NCBI RefSeq assembly: GCF_023094165.1
Contig: NZ_JALMDK010000023.1
Coordinates: 35,519-99,518 of the forward strand
Reading direction: 5' to 3'
DNA length: 64,000 bases
Origin: Crossiella sp. S99.2
GTDB lineage: Bacteria > Actinomycetota > Actinomycetes > Mycobacteriales > Pseudonocardiaceae
Part shown: piece after piece, positions 16,901 through 27,500 of the stretch
How positions within the stretch are numbered: the stretch's first letter is position 1
Layout: every line of letters starts with the position of its first letter
Made by a program: the position numbers and the translations under genes
The notes under the pieces: model-generated
What the model saw: the letters and a program-made list of their open reading frames with translations, nothing else
Told to the model about the DNA's origin: nothing
Database searches by the model: none

Positions 16901-18500
16901 CAAAGGACAGAGCGGCGCCCGGCTGGTCGGCTACCTGGTCCCGCGCACCGGCTCCCGGCTGGACCTGGACGCACTCCTGCGGCAGCTGACCGACCGGTTG
17001 CCGGAGCACCTGGTGCCCGCCGTGCTGGTGCCGCTGGAGCGGCTCCCGCTGACCGCCAACGGCAAGGTCGACCGGGCCGCGCTGCCCGAACCGGCCACAC
17101 CGCGAGCCGCCGACGCGTACCGGGAGCCGGGCACCGCGACCGAGCGGGCGCTGCACGAGGTGTTCGCGGAGGTGCTGGGCGCCACCGGCTTCGGGATCGA
17201 CGAGGGGTTCTTCGCCCTCGGCGGCGACAGCATCAGCGCGGCGCGGACGGCGGCCATCGCCCGGCGGGCCGGGATCCCGGTCGGGGTCAAGGACGTCTTC
17301 CAGCACCAGACAATCGCCCGGATCGCCGCGGCGGTCGCGGCGGCCGAGCCCGAGCTCTCGGCCGAGGCCGGGACTCCGGTCCCGATCGCGCTGCCCCCAC
17401 TGGTGCACTGGCTGCGCGCCAGCGGACTCGGGGTCGACGAGTTCGTCGTGTCCACCACCAGGGAACTACCGCCCGGCGCCGATCCGGGCCGCCTCGCCGA
17501 GGCCATCCGGATCGTCACCAACCGGCACGACGCGCTCGGCCTGGTCGTGGACACCGGCAACCGCCGGCTGTGGCGAGCCCACCTGCTGCCCAGCGGGCAC
17601 CGCGTGCTCAGCGTGCCGGCGACGGCGACCGAGGCCGAGGCGGCGCACACGGCCGCCGCAGCCGCGATCGACATCGGCGCGGGCGAGGTCTTCCGGGTCA
17701 CCCTGCTGACCGGCCGACCGCACCGGCTGCTGCTGCTCGCGCACGGACTGGCGGCCGATCCGGCCTCGCTGGAACTGCTCGCGGACGAGCTGGTCATCTT
17801 GCTCCAGGACGGTCCGCGCGCCGAACTGCCCTCGGCAGGCAGCTTCCAGGGCTGGACCGAGCACCTGACCGAACTGGCCGCGCAGCAGGCGGCGGCGCTG
17901 GAGTTGTGGCGCACCGCGATCCTGGAGACCACCGGCGCGATCCCGGCTGCGGCCCGGACCGGCCGGACCGGCGGGGCGATCACCCGGCACACCGTCACCC
18001 TCGCGCGCCCCGCAGAGGAGGAGCAGCTGGTGGCCGGGTTCCTCACCGCGCTGCGCCGGTGGGGCGCGGTCCCGGCTGGCACCCCGCAACTCGTGGACCG
18101 GATGGCGGACCCCCGGCGACTGGCCAAGCAGCCCACCGGCGATCTCAGCGCCACGGCAGGCCCGCTGTCGGTGGTCTACCCACTCGCCTTCGACGAGCGG
18201 GGCGCTGATCTGGACGGCTGGGACGAGCGCGGCCTCGGCTACCCCACCGTCCGGCACACCGGCCGGGCGGGCAAGGCGCTGGCGGACGCGCCCAGCGGCC
18301 AGGTGCTGTTGCGGGCGGCGAGCCCGGACTCCGCGCCCTATCCGGGCTGGCCGGTCGAGGCGGCCTACACCCCTGGCCCCGGGATCTGGGTGCTGCGCCT
18401 GACCGGCGACGAGAGCGTCGACCCCGGCAGGTTGCGCGAACTTCTGGACCTCTGGCACGAGGCAGTGACCACTACGACCGCATCGGAGCAGCAGAGTTGA
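10983..18500 (+). CDS. NRPS2: C-A(beta-Ala)-PCP-C-A(Ser-like)-PCP-E*
   Basis: 2505 residues. C1 (about 45-470, HHIACDG); A1 (485-985); PCP1 (LGGHSLLA, about 1010); C2 (1070-1515, HHTAADD, with the final Gly replaced); A2 (1535-2035); PCP2 (LGGDSISA, about 2075, the form typical of PCPs before epimerisation domains); epimerisation-like C-terminus (2135-2505). The A1 code I-D-T-T-I-S-L-G-D fits the published beta-alanine pattern VDxVISxGDK. The A2 code D-V-W-H-F-G-M-I-D resembles Ser (DVWHLSLIDK). The terminal domain keeps the fold motifs (LPPLVHWL, RGLGYP), but HHxxxDG reads HGLAADP, so the catalytic second His is Gly. The ATG follows GAGGA by 8 bp. NRPS3 overlaps its stop. An IdeR box is upstream. 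Confidence 0.93.
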   Translation: MTNEPGARDDAAAAKRRALMRQLMAKAGIAEDVAPDRIKPRDRSARTPLSFAQQSMWVHQQSRPDSAAYNVAMLIRLSGELDEAALGRALGELVRNQEILRTRYLAEADGSAHQVVAEESSFTLSAHELTGSADLEAAADAAAAEFAAAPFDLSAEDSLRAVLLRLGAREHALVLVVHHIACDGLTWHGLFGELAARYRAAQVPAPAVQYADFAAWQRTTWQAPEADLTFWRERLTPTPEPLDLPTDHPRPAQQAEAGHLIVRRFDSALPQRLREFAARENVTPFMVLLAATSALLHRYTGATDLALGTVATSREQAELAHLVGNFGNTLVLRTDLAGEPDFRELLDRVRTGTREAFAHQSLPFDSLLDAVRPRRAPGHAPLFDVVLAFIAGEILTLDLPGVRASWRHVDNGTTQTDLGLQAILTEDTLLFEATYRTELFTADRITRLLGHLEHLLTAALSTPDTPISRLDLLGPEERTALVEGFNNTAAGADWRSVAEQFLDQAERTPEATALVFGADRLSYRQLAERAERLAARLAARGAGPERTIALALPRSAELVVALLAIVRSGAAYLPIDLAYPAERITLMLTDAAPHLVLCEPGFAATAGLPPEQVFSLADNGSSEPPRRPSAEHPAYVIFTSGSTGRPKAVQGTQLALANRLAWGRALTQDRVRVAKSPLSFIDGSTELLGALVAGATVVLADAATAADPARLVQLVDEQRIELVTVVPSLLATLLDIAPPGALDSVRTWITSGEALPAALADAVAARWPQARVVNLYGCSEAAGDSLAQTHRPGATGPVPIGTPVANTQAYVLDHGFQPSPLGVPGELYLAGHGLARGYLGAPARTAERFLPNPFGPPGSRLYRTGDLVRRRADGVLEFLGRADQQIKIRGFRVEPGEIEAVLRVESTVDDAVVVAREIGGETRLVGYVVGSTEGLRDRLADHLPSHLVPAVLVELPAIPLSPSGKLDRAALPAPEAASAGGEARDDRERLLCGLFAELLGVPAVGIEDDFFALGGHSLLATRLVSRVRAELGAELTLKQVFEARSVRSLAALVATTGSGRPAVREIARTEPVPASFAALGMWFEERLHGPSATYTISRGIRLRGPVDLDALTGSLTDLLRRHETLRTLLVEGPEGLPQQRILPAEEALAHWRPTQVDARDWPEAELRSQLEQDAARPFLVATELPVRATLFRTAAEEVVLLVLLHHTAADDWSFGPLFAELAHGYQARTTGSRPDLPPLPVQYADYTGWHRAVLGDRTEPGTPAAAQLDYWERQLAGSPAELTLPTSRPRPAVASHRGNLLDFRLPHEMLLAARELAGRTGGSVFMVLHAAVAALLHKLGAGTDIPLGVPIAGRTDPDLHGLIGMFANTLVLRTDLGGDPSFTELLARVRETDLAAYEHADVPFDWVVERLRPERSLARSPLFQVMLVPRQDGGDPLRLPGVAAEPFLPATGSVKFDMSVHLGETEQDGVHGTIVYSTDLFDHELVTELAERLRLLLRQVLAGPDQRLSTVDILLPAERAGLDQGWNDTAREIPAGTLVDRLEAQAGRSPEATAVLFEDTEVSYRALHTEANRLARLLRTHGAGPGAVVAIELPRSVELFTALFAVLKTGAAYLALDPGHPPRRRLDMAAAADVVAVVAAGESAAAFAGHPGLVRLDDPATATRLAALPATALTNADRTTTLTRDHPAYVIHTSGSTGRPKGVVVPHGAVVNLLAWLQDHHGLRAEDRVLHKTPVGFDVSGWEFFWALAEGAAVVVARPDGHRDPEYLARLITARSVTTLHFVPPMLEAFLAEPAAAGCTSLRRVFCGGEALPASLARRAGDLLGAAIYNMYGPAEATIDVTFWRHDRDSTEPKVPIGLPLWNTRCHVLDDALRPVPVGVPGELYLAGAGLAQGYLNRPAGTAERFIADPHGPAGSRLYRTGDLVRRRADGALDFIGRTDHQVKIRGVRIEPGETAAVLREQPGVAEAVVTVHKGQSGARLVGYLVPRTGSRLDLDALLRQLTDRLPEHLVPAVLVPLERLPLTANGKVDRAALPEPATPRAADAYREPGTATERALHEVFAEVLGATGFGIDEGFFALGGDSISAARTAAIARRAGIPVGVKDVFQHQTIARIAAAVAAAEPELSAEAGTPVPIALPPLVHWLRASGLGVDEFVVSTTRELPPGADPGRLAEAIRIVTNRHDALGLVVDTGNRRLWRAHLLPSGHRVLSVPATATEAEAAHTAAAAAIDIGAGEVFRVTLLTGRPHRLLLLAHGLAADPASLELLADELVILLQDGPRAELPSAGSFQGWTEHLTELAAQQAAALELWRTAILETTGAIPAAARTGRTGGAITRHTVTLARPAEEEQLVAGFLTALRRWGAVPAGTPQLVDRMADPRRLAKQPTGDLSATAGPLSVVYPLAFDERGADLDGWDERGLGYPTVRHTGRAGKALADAPSGQVLLRAASPDSAPYPGWPVEAAYTPGPGIWVLRLTGDESVDPGRLRELLDLWHEAVTTTTASEQQS

Positions 18501-21500
18501 GCACCACATCCAGGCAGTCCGGCACGGACCAGCTCGCGCCCAGCGCCACCGAATGCTGGTGGGCCGAGGCGTTCCCCGGTTCCCCCGTCCCGGTCGGGGT
18601 CAGGGTGCTCTCGCTCCCGGCTGGCGGTGCCGAGGCAGGCACGCTGGCCGCGGTCACCGCACTGGTGGCCGCCCATGACGCGCTCGGCGCCGCCCCGATC
18701 TGGGCCGGGGTGGTCGAATCCGGTGCGGACACCGCGGCGGAGGCGATCACCGAGGCGGCCGACCGGCTCGGCGCCCGGCTGGCACACACCACCGGCCTGG
18801 CCGCGCTCTGCCTCCGCCGTGGCGCCGAGGACCTGCTGGTGCTCGCCGCCGCGGAGACCGTGGTCGACGGCCCGTCCTGGCAGATCCTGCTCGACGACCT
18901 GCGTGCCCTGCTGGCCGACGGCGCGGCCGGGACCGGAGCCCCGGTGCGGGAGTACCGGGCCGAACTGGACCGGCTCGCGGCCGATCCCGCGCTGGCCGAC
19001 CGGATCGAACCGTGGCTGGTGCTGGCCGACCAGGTCGACGAACTCGACCTGCCCGCCCCCTGGGCTGCCGAGGACGTCCCGGCCGACGGGCAGTGGCTCG
19101 GCGCCGGGGCGGTGCTGCCGCTGCGGCCCGCCGGGGATCCGCGCGCGGCCGCCGTCTCGGCGATGGTCACCGCGCTGACCGAGGTGGTCGGCGAGCCCGC
19201 GGACGGGATCCTGTTCGACCTCGCCGAGTCCGGCCGCGACGGCGGCCGGGCCAGGTTCGCCCGCACCGTCGGCGATCTGCGCCGGGTGCACCCGGTGCTG
19301 CTCACCGCGGCGAACCTGGCCGCACCGGCGACCGTGGCCGAGGCACTGGCGATCGAGCCGGGCGCCGCGACCGAGTACGGCGTCGCGAAGCACCTCAGCG
19401 CGCAGACCGCCGCCGCCTTCGACGAGGTGCGGGCGGCCGCGATCCTGCTGGAGCACGGCGTCACCGACCTCGGCGACCACCCGCTGCCCGCGGCGGGCGG
19501 CCCGGCCTCAGACCGGTACCTGCTGCGGTTCGGCGTCTGGTTCGACCCCGCCCACGCCAGGGTGCACACCTCGATCAGCTGGCACAGTTCGGCCCTGCCC
19601 GGACTGGACGGGGACCGGCTGCTCGCCACGGTGGGCCGGGCACTGGCCGAAGCGACGCCGGGGCAGCCGGATCCGCTGTCCTCGGCCCAGCGGGACGCGG
19701 TGGCCAGTGCGCTCGACGGCGCCGGGATCGCCGAGGTGCTGCCGATGTCGCCGATGCAGGAGGGGCTGCTCTTCCACCTCATGCTTGACGGCGACGACCA
19801 GAACGTCTACCTGCGCCAGGTCGTGCTGGACCTGCGCGGCCCGGTCGAGGTCGCCGCCTTCGCCGAGGCGGTGCGGCGCACCCTGGTGAAGTACCCGAAC
19901 CTCACCGCGGCCTTCGTCACGGTCGAGGACACCACCATCCAGGTGGTGCCGGAACGCTTCGAGGTCCCGTTCGACTACGCCGACCTGACCTCGGCGGTAG
20001 CCACCGCGGGCGCGGACGCCGCCTTCGACGAGTTCGCCGCCGCGCAGCGGACACGCGGCTTCGTCCGGACCGAGCCGCCGTTGATCCGCTTCGGCCTGGC
20101 CCAGCTCGGCGCGGACAGCCACCGGCTGATCATGACCTCCCAGCTCATCCTGTTGGACGGCTGGGCCTCCGGCAAGATGTTGCTGTCCCTGCTCAAGTTC
20201 TACACCGACGCCGTGGCCGAGGAACGCAGTCCGGTCACCTCCTTCCGCACCTACCTCGACTGGCTCGGCGGCCAGGACCTCGCCGCCGCCCGGTCGGCCT
20301 GGCAGCGCGCGCTGGCGGGCATCGACGAACCCACCCTGCTGGCGCCGGCCGCCGACCTGCGTGCTGAGCTGACCGCCAACGGCGAGCTGTCCGTCGCGCT
20401 GCCCGCCGCGCTGGTGACCGGGTTGCAGGCCCGCTGCCGGGAGCTGGGCATCACCACCAGCACGCTGTACGAGACGGCCTGGGCGCTGCTGCTGGGCCGG
20501 CTGACCGGTCGGCAGGACGTCGTCTTCGGCACCCTCGTCTCCGGCCGCCACCCCGATGTGGAGGGGATCGAGACCACCGTCGGCGTGCTGTTCAACACCG
20601 TGCCGACCAGGGTCACCGCCACCGCCGAGGCCACCATCGGCGAGGTGCTGGCCTCGGTGCAGTGGAGCAAGGCCCAGCTCTTCGACTACCCCTACCTGAA
20701 CCTGGCCGAGCTGCAGCGGATGGCGGGCCACCCCACGCTGTTCGACACCCTGTTCGTCTTCCGCAACGTGCCCCGGCCGGACCGGGAGCAGACCTTCGGC
20801 CCGGATCACGCGCTGCGGGTCATCGGCCAGGAGATCCGCGACGCGACGCACTACCCCCTGACCATGGTGGTCGACCCTGGTGAGGGCACCGTGGTCCGCG
20901 CGATGTTCCGCGAGGACCTGTTCGCCGCCACCGAGATCAATCGGGTCGTGGCCCGCTACGTGCAGATCCTGCGCACGCTCGTCGAAGCGCCGGACACCAC
21001 GTGCTCGGCGCTGGACGTGCTGCTGCCGGACGAGCTGACCCACCTGCGCCAGGGCTGGGACCACACCGCGAACCCGGTGCCGGACACCACCATCGCGGAC
21101 ATGCTGGAGCAGCAGGCCGCGCGCACGCCCGAGGCGACCGCGCTGGTCTTCGGGCAGGTCCGGCACACCTACGCGGAGCTGAACGAGCGGGCCAACCGGA
21201 TCGCGCGCTGGCTGGTCCAGCATGGCGCCGGGCCGGAAACCGTGGTGGCCCTTGGCCTGCCGCGGTCCTCGGACATGGTGGCCGCGTTGTTCGCGGTGCT
21301 CAAGACCGGCGCCGCCTACCTGCCCCTGGATCTGGACTACCCGGCCGACCGGCTGGAGTTCATGCTCACCGACACCGTGCCGCTGTGCGTGCTGTCCACT
21401 GTGGACGTCGACCCGACGCTGCCGCACACCGAGGTCCCGCACGTGCTGCTGGACTCGCCGGAGATCACCGCCGAGCTGGAATCCTTGCCCGGCAACGATC

Positions 21501-24500
21501 TCGCCGACGCCGAGCGCCGTGGATTCAACCGCACCGACCCATGGCGGCTGGAACACCCGGCCTACGTGATCTACACCTCCGGCTCCACCGGCAAGCCCAA
21601 GGGCGTGGCCACCCCGTACCGCGGCCTGACCAACATGCAGTTCAACCACCGGGTGGCCATCTTCGACCCGGTGGTCGAGGCGGCCGGGCGGCGGCTGCGG
21701 ATCGCGCACACCGTGTCCTTCTCCTTCGACATGTCCTGGGAAGAACTGCTCTGGCTGGTCGAAGGCCACGAGGTGCACGTGCTCACCGAGGACATGCGCC
21801 GGGACGCCCTCGCGCTGACCGCCTACTGCGACAAGCACGCCATCGACGTCATCAACGTCACGCCCACCTACTGCCAGCAGCTCATCGACAACGGCCTGCT
21901 GGAGGAAAACCCCGGCCACCGCCCGGTGCTCGTGCTGCTCGGCGGCGAGGCCGTGTCCGAACAGGTCTGGACCGCACTCCGCGACACCCCCGGCGTGCTC
22001 GGCTACAACCTGTACGGCCCAACCGAATACACCATCAACACCCTCGGCGGCGGCACCGAGGACAGCGCGACCTCCACGGTCGGCAAGGCCATCTGGAACA
22101 CCCGCGCCTACATCCTGGACGCCTACCTGCGGCCGGTGCCGGTCGGTGTGCCCGGCGAGCTGTACATCTCCGGCGTCGGCCTGGCCCGCGGCTACCTCAA
22201 ACGCCCCAGCCTCACCGCCGACCGCTTCATCGCCGACCCCTACGGCGCCACCGGCGAACGCATGTACCGCACCGGCGACCTGGTGCGCGAACGCCAGGAC
22301 GGCAACCTGGACTTCCTCGGCCGCACCGACGACCAGGTCAAGATCCGCGGCTACCGGGTGGAGATCGGCGAGGTGGAGAGCGCGCTGGCCGCGCACCCCG
22401 AGGTCGCCCAGGCCGCGGTCATCGCGGCGGACACCGATCTGCCTGGGGTGAAACGACTTCTCGGCTATCTGGTGCCCGCCGAGGTCAGCGGGGACGAGGC
22501 CCGCTCGGAGGTCGAGGCCGAACAGATCGCCGAGTGGAACCAGATCTACAGCGACGAGTACACTGAGATCCCCACCGCGGTCTTCGACGAGGACTACGCG
22601 GGCTGGGACAGCAGCTACGACGGCGACCCCATCCCGTTCACCGACATGAGCGAGTGGCGGGCCGCCACCCTAGACCGCATCCGCGAGCTGAAACCCAAGC
22701 GGCTGCTGGAAATCGGCGTCGGCACCGGCCTGCTGCTCTCCGGCCTGGCCCGCGACACCGAGTCCTACTGGGCCTGCGACTTCGCCGCCCCGGTCATCGA
22801 CAAACTCGGCCACGACCTCCTGGCCGACCCGGAACTGGCCGCCAAGATCGAACTGAGCTGCCGGCCCGCACACGACACCGACGGCCTGCCCGCCGGGCAC
22901 TTCGACACCATCGTGATCAACTCGGTGATCCAGTACTTCCCGAACATCGACTACCTCACCGAGGTCATCGGCAAGGCACTGGACCTCCTGGCCCCCGGCG
23001 GCGCGCTGTTCGTCGGCGATGTGCGCAACCTGCGGCTGGCCCGCACCTTCCACACCGCCATCCAGCTCGGCCGCGCCGACGAACGCACCGACGAGGCCGC
23101 GCTGCGCAAGGCGATCGAACGCGCCGTGCTGCTGGAGAAGGAACTCCTGGTCGACCCGGACTACTTCACCGCCCTCGGCGACCACCTGCCCACCCTCGCG
23201 GGGGTGGATCTGCGGATCAAGCGCGGGCACATGCACAACGAGCTGTCCCGGCACCGCTACGACGTGGTGCTGCGCAAGGCAGGCGCGGATACACTGTCCC
23301 TTGTGGACGGTCCGGCGCTGCCATGGGACGGCGCGCTCGACCTGGCCGCCCGGCTGGCCGACCGCCCGGACTCGCTGCGGATCACCCGCATCCCCAACGC
23401 CCGGCTCACCGCCGAGGTCGCCGCGCAACGCGCGCTGGAGGCCGGATCTCCGGTCACCGGCGCACGCAGCCTGCTCAATCCGAAGACCAGCGTGGGTGTC
23501 GAACCCGAGGCCCTGCACGAACTGGCCGCCCAGTCCGGGCACCGGCTGCTGCTCACCTGGTCCGACACCACCGACGGCAGCTACGACGCGGTGTTCACCC
23601 TGGCCCAGGACGAAATCCTGCTGGGCGCCTACGCCCCGACCAGGGCCCGCAACTCCGCGCTGTCCGGCTACGCCAACAACCCGTCCGCGGCCAGGGACAA
23701 CTCCGGCCTGGTGGCCAGGGTCCGCGACCACCTCAAGGCCGTGCTGCCCGACTACATGGTGCCCGCCGCCCTGATCACGATGGAACGACTTCCGTTGACC
23801 ACCAACGGAAAGCTCGACCGCCGCGCCCTGCCCAGCCCCGACCTCGCGGCGGGCGCCGGCGGCGGACGGCCACCGGCCAACCCCACCGAGGAAGCCCTGT
23901 GCGAGCTGTTCGCCCAGGTGCTCGGCGTGCCCAAGGTCGGCGTGGCGGACAACTTCTTCGACCTGGGCGGGCATTCGCTGCTGGCCGCCCGGCTGATCGG
24001 CAAGGCCCGCACCGGACTCGACGTGGACCTGGCCATCCGGGACCTGTTCACCTGCCCCACCGTGGCCGAACTCGCCGCCAAGGCCCTGGACAGCGCACCC
24101 GCGATCGTCCAGCCGGTGCTCACCGCGGGCGCCCGCCCCGAGCGGATCCCGCTCTCCTTCGCCCAGCAACGGCTCTGGCTGCTGGACCACATGGACACCG
24201 CGGGCAGCGCCTACACCGTGCCCACCGGCGTCCGGCTGCACGGCGAGCTGGATCTGCCCGCCCTGCGCGCGGCCTTCGCCGATGTGCTGGCCAGGCACGA
24301 GAGCCTGCGCACGGTGATCGAGACCCACGAAGGCCTGCCGTACCAGCGGATCCGGCCGGTCGCGGAGATCACCCCGGAGGTCACCGTGACCGCGGTGGCC
24401 GAGGCCGAGCTGGACGCCGCGGTGGCCGCGGCCATCGCGGTGCCCTTCGATCTGGCCGCCGACCACCCGATCCGGCTGGCCGTGCTCACCCTCGGCCCGG

Positions 24501-27500
24501 CCGACTCGGTGCTGCTGGCCGTGTTCCACCACATCGCCTTCGACGAGTGGTCGCTGCGGCCCTTCGTCGAGGACCTCACCGCCGCCTACGCCGCCCGGCA
24601 CGACGGCCGGGCCCCGGAGCTGACCCCGCTGCCGGTGCAGTACGCGGACTACGCGCTGTGGCAGCGCGCCCTGCTCGGCGCGCCGGACGACCCGAAAAGC
24701 TTGCAGGCCAAGCAGTTGGGCTACTGGCGGCGGGAACTGGAGGGCATCCCCGAGGAGCTGTCCCTGCCCACCGACCGGCCCCGCCCGGCGGTGGCCAGTT
24801 TCCGCGGCGAGACCATCCAGCGGGAGATCGGCCCGGACCTGGCGGTGCGGTTGCGGCAACTCGCCCGCGGCCAGGACGCCACCGTGTTCATGCTGTTCCA
24901 GACCGCGGTCGCGGCCCTGCTGCACCGGCTCGGCGCGGGCACCGACATCCCGCTGGGCAGCCCGGTGGCCGGCCGGGACGAGGAAGCGCTCAACGACCTG
25001 ATCGGGTTCTTCGTCAACACCCTGGTCATCCGGGCCGACGTCAGCGGCAACCCCAGCTTCACCGAGTTGCTGGACCGGGTCCGGCGCACCGACCTGGCCG
25101 GGCTCAGCCACGCCGACGTGCCCTTCGAGCGCCTGGTCGAAACGCTCAACCCGACCCGCACGCTCTCCCGCAACCCGCTGTTCCAGGTGATGGTCGGCTA
25201 CCAGAACCAGGGCACCGGCGCGGCGATCTTCCCCGGCCTGACCGTGACCGAGGGCCGGTTCGACCCGCCGACCGCCAAGTTCGACCTGGACTTCGTGCTG
25301 CGCGACTACGGCACGGACACCGACGGCATGGGCCTGGACGTGGAGTACGCGGCCGACCTGTTCGACTGGACCACCGCGGCCAACCTGCTGGACCGGCTGC
25401 TCGACCTGCTCGAACAGGCCGTGGCCCGGCCGGACGTGCGGATGAGCGAACTGGACGTGCTCGGCGCGGCCGGGGCCCGCCTGGACGCCTGGAACCGGAC
25501 CGAACGCGAGATCCCCGCGCTCACCATCGCCGACCTGCTCGAACAGCAGGCCGCCCGCACCCCGGACGCGCCCGCCCTGGTCGCCAATCCGGACCTGCCC
25601 GGTGAGATCCGCTGGAACTACACCGAACTGAACGAGCGCGCCAACCGGATCGCCCGGCTGCTCGTCAGTCGCGGCGCCGGACCGGAAACCGTGGTGGCCC
25701 TTGGCCTGCCGCGCTCGGCGGACATGGTGGCCACCCTGTTCGCGGTGCTCAAGACCGGCGCCGCCTACCTGCCGCTTGACCTGGACTACCCGGCCGAGCG
25801 GCTGGCGTTCATGCTCGCCGACGCCAAGGCGGTCTGCCTGGTCAGCACCACCGAGGTCGCCGCCACCCTGCCCGCGACCTCGGCCCCCACGGTGCTGCTG
25901 GACGCGGCCGCGGCCGAGCTGGATTCCTTGCCCGGCAACGATCTCGCCGACACCGAACGCCGCGGCTTCCACCGCACCGACCCGCACCGCCTGGAACACC
26001 CGGCCTACGTCATCTACACCTCCGGCTCCACCGGCAAACCCAAGGGCGTGCTCACGCCTTACCGCGGCCTGACCAACATGCAGTTCAACCACCGCGCCGA
26101 GATCTTCGACCCGGTGGTGGCCGAGGCCGGACGGCGACTGCGCATCGCGCACACCGTGTCCTTCTCCTTCGACATGTCCTGGGAAGAACTCCTGTGGCTG
26201 GTCGAAGGCCACGAGGTGCACGTCTGCGACGAGGAACTGCGCCGCGACGCCGAAGCCCTCACCGCCTACTGCGACCAGCACGCCATCGACGTCATCAACG
26301 TGACGCCGACCTACTGCCAGCAGCTCATCGACAACGGCCTGCTCGACGAGAACCCCGGCCACCGCCCCGTGCTCGTGCTGCTCGGCGGCGAGGCCGTGTC
26401 CAACCAGGTGTGGGAAACGCTCAGGGACACCCCCGGCGTGCTGGGCTACAACCTTTACGGCCCAACCGAATACACCATCAACACCCTCGGCGGCGGCACC
26501 ACCGACCGGGACACCCCCACCGTCGGCCGCCCGATCTTCAACACCACCGCGCACGTGCTCGACGAGTACCTGCGCCCGGTCCCGCCCGGGGTGGCGGGCG
26601 AGCTGTACATCGCCGGCATCGGCCTGGCCCGCGGTTACCTGGACCGGGCCGCGCTGACCGCGGACCGCTTCATCGCCAACCCCTTCGGCGCGCCCGGTGA
26701 CCGGCTTTACCGCACCGGCGACCTGGTGCGCTGGTGCCAGGACGGCACCATCGACTACCTGGGCCGCACCGACGACCAGGTCAAGATCCGCGGCTACCGG
26801 GTGGAAATCGGCGAGATCGACACCACCCTGGCCGAACACCCCGGTGTCCGGCAGGTCGCGGTGATCGCCGCCGACACCGACCTGCCCGGCGTCAAACTCC
26901 TGGTCGCCTACATCGTCGGCACGGCAACAGCGGAGGAACTGCGCGAGTGGGCCGGGCAGCGCCTGCCCGGATACATGGTGCCCTCGGCGTTCGTGGCCAT
27001 GGACGCGCTGCCGCTGACCGTCAACGGCAAGCTCGACCGGGCCGCGCTGCCCGCCCCCGACCTGGGCGCCAAGGTGTCCAGCCGGGGACCGCGCACCGAG
27101 CGGGAAGCCGTGCTGTGCCAGGTCTTCGCCGAGGTGCTCGGCGTGCCCAGGGTCGGCGTGGACGACAGCTTCTTCGAGCTGGGCGGCCACTCGCTGCTGG
27201 CCATGCAACTGGTCAGCCGGATCCGGGCCAGCGGCGTCGAGGGCGTCTCGGTCGGCGCGGTGATGGCCGCGCCCACCGTGGCCGCGCTGGCCGACCGGCT
27301 CGGGTCTGCCGACGGCGCCGACCCGGCGCTGGCCCCACTGCTGGCCCTGCACCCCGAAGGCGCCCAGCCACCGCTGTTCGCCATCCACCCCGGCTTCGGC
27401 CTGGCCTGGCCCTACGCCGCGCTGGTGCCGCACCTGGACGCGGACCGGCCGCTCTACGGCCTCCAGTCCCCGGTGGTGACGGGCGAGGACGTGCCGAGCT

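Noticed and set aside
17390..18490. A functional epimerisation domain giving D-Ser
   Set aside because: The catalytic His is Gly and the EGHGRE motif is unrecognisable, so activity cannot be claimed even though the PCP is of the pre-E type.
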